Source: Chryseosolibacter sp044507775 (GTDB taxonomy: Bacteria; Bacteroidota; Bacteroidia; Cytophagales; Cyclobacteriaceae). From it: a DNA stretch of 64,000 bases. Below are positions 63,872-64,000 of the stretch, one piece after another. Made by a program: the position numbers and the translations under genes. A model generated the notes under the pieces. That model saw only the letters and a program-made list of their open reading frames with translations. It searched no databases and had not been told where the DNA came from. Numbering within the stretch: the first letter of the stretch is position 1; the number at the start of each line of letters is the position of its first letter. The DNA lies in contig JBIQIY010000005.1 in assembly GCA_044507775.1 (NCBI GenBank), positions 124,001 to 188,000 of the forward strand. The letters are read 5' to 3'.

Positions 63872-64000
63872 ATGAAAAAACTTTTACTAAGGGGCTTAAC
63901 CGCGGTGCTTATGTTCGCCAGTAGCGTGGCGTGGGCACAGGAGCGAACCGTCTCGGGGCAGGTGACCGATGCCGAAGACGGTTCCGGACTGCCGGGTGTT
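63872..64000 (+). CDS. SusC/RagA-type TonB-linked outer-membrane protein, N-terminus only
   Basis: The ATG at 63872 opens a frame that runs off the window after 43 codons. It encodes a signal peptide (MKKLLLRGLTAVLMFASSVA, then WAQ) and the start of a carboxypeptidase-like domain (ERTVSGQVTDAEDGSGLPGV), as in the other SusC proteins here. The promoter region is nearly that of the gene at 51567, so both should respond to the same signal. Its SusD partner would lie beyond the edge. Confidence 0.92.
   Translation, partial: MKKLLLRGLTAVLMFASSVAWAQERTVSGQVTDAEDGSGLPGV

Overview
The window looks like a chromosomal segment of a Bacteroidota bacterium, most likely a soil or freshwater member of Cytophagales or Chitinophagales. 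The reasons are four complete SusC/SusD-type outer-membrane pairs plus the start of a fifth SusC, lipoproteins with Bacteroidota-style lipoboxes, exact TAnnTTTG-type -7 promoter elements (for example before rpsT, pheT and lepA), no Shine-Dalgarno-like sequences before starts, and the DUF4249/TonB-receptor, DUF1684, DUF4199 and DUF5916 families. I see no rRNA, tRNA, CRISPR array, prophage or intact insertion sequence.

Layout. 1-5738 (minus strand): an envelope operon of a small exported protein, a TonB-dependent receptor with an STN domain, a DUF4249 lipoprotein and a macroglobulin-like exported protein that runs off the left edge. 5871-14005 (minus strand): core genes rny, zapA, a coiled-coil protein, pheT, a DUF1684 protein, a serine hydrolase, radC and rpsT. 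14237-15202: an exported phospholipase C/P1-nuclease-fold enzyme. 15332-33052: a polysaccharide-utilisation region with two SusC/SusD/LamG-lipoprotein modules and two GH144-like (PF10091) glucanases. Between the two modules sits an unusual 7TM receptor whose cytoplasmic end is an IS1595-transposase-type zinc ribbon. 33256-43819: small signalling, membrane and housekeeping genes (a receiver protein, tandem DUF4199 proteins, a nitrilase, a PepP-like peptidase, an IscA-like protein, mce, thiL, a DUF5916 barrel and an ACP phosphodiesterase-like protein). 43883-51416: a TerB-like protein, lepA, folD, queE, pabB, a PabC-like aminotransferase and an OmpA/TPR/PD40 protein. 51567-64000: two more SusC/SusD operons, one with two accessory lipoproteins as in the Bacteroides BT2261-2264 complex, then a small exported protein and the first 129 bases of another SusC gene.

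How the parts may work together. The 15-33 kb region is probably one glycan-use system: surface binding (LamG lipoproteins, SusD), cleavage by two GH144-like enzymes (family activity endo-beta-1,2-glucanase) and TonB-driven uptake (SusC). The 7TM/zinc-ribbon protein is a candidate membrane-bound regulator of it. The SusC genes at 51567 and 63872 share a two-site dyad operator (ATACC-N9-GGTAW twice, exactly 34 bp apart) and a common promoter, so one unseen regulator probably controls both.

Non-coding structure is rich. A ~92-bp palindromic element occurs twice in opposite orientation (10819 and 29549). Several spacers between genes are built of 7-bp tandem repeats, often palindromic and starting at the stop codon. 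A degenerate 11-bp repeat family occurs at 20.8 kb and 47.8 kb, and a G-quadruplex-type G-run array lies at 47.75 kb.
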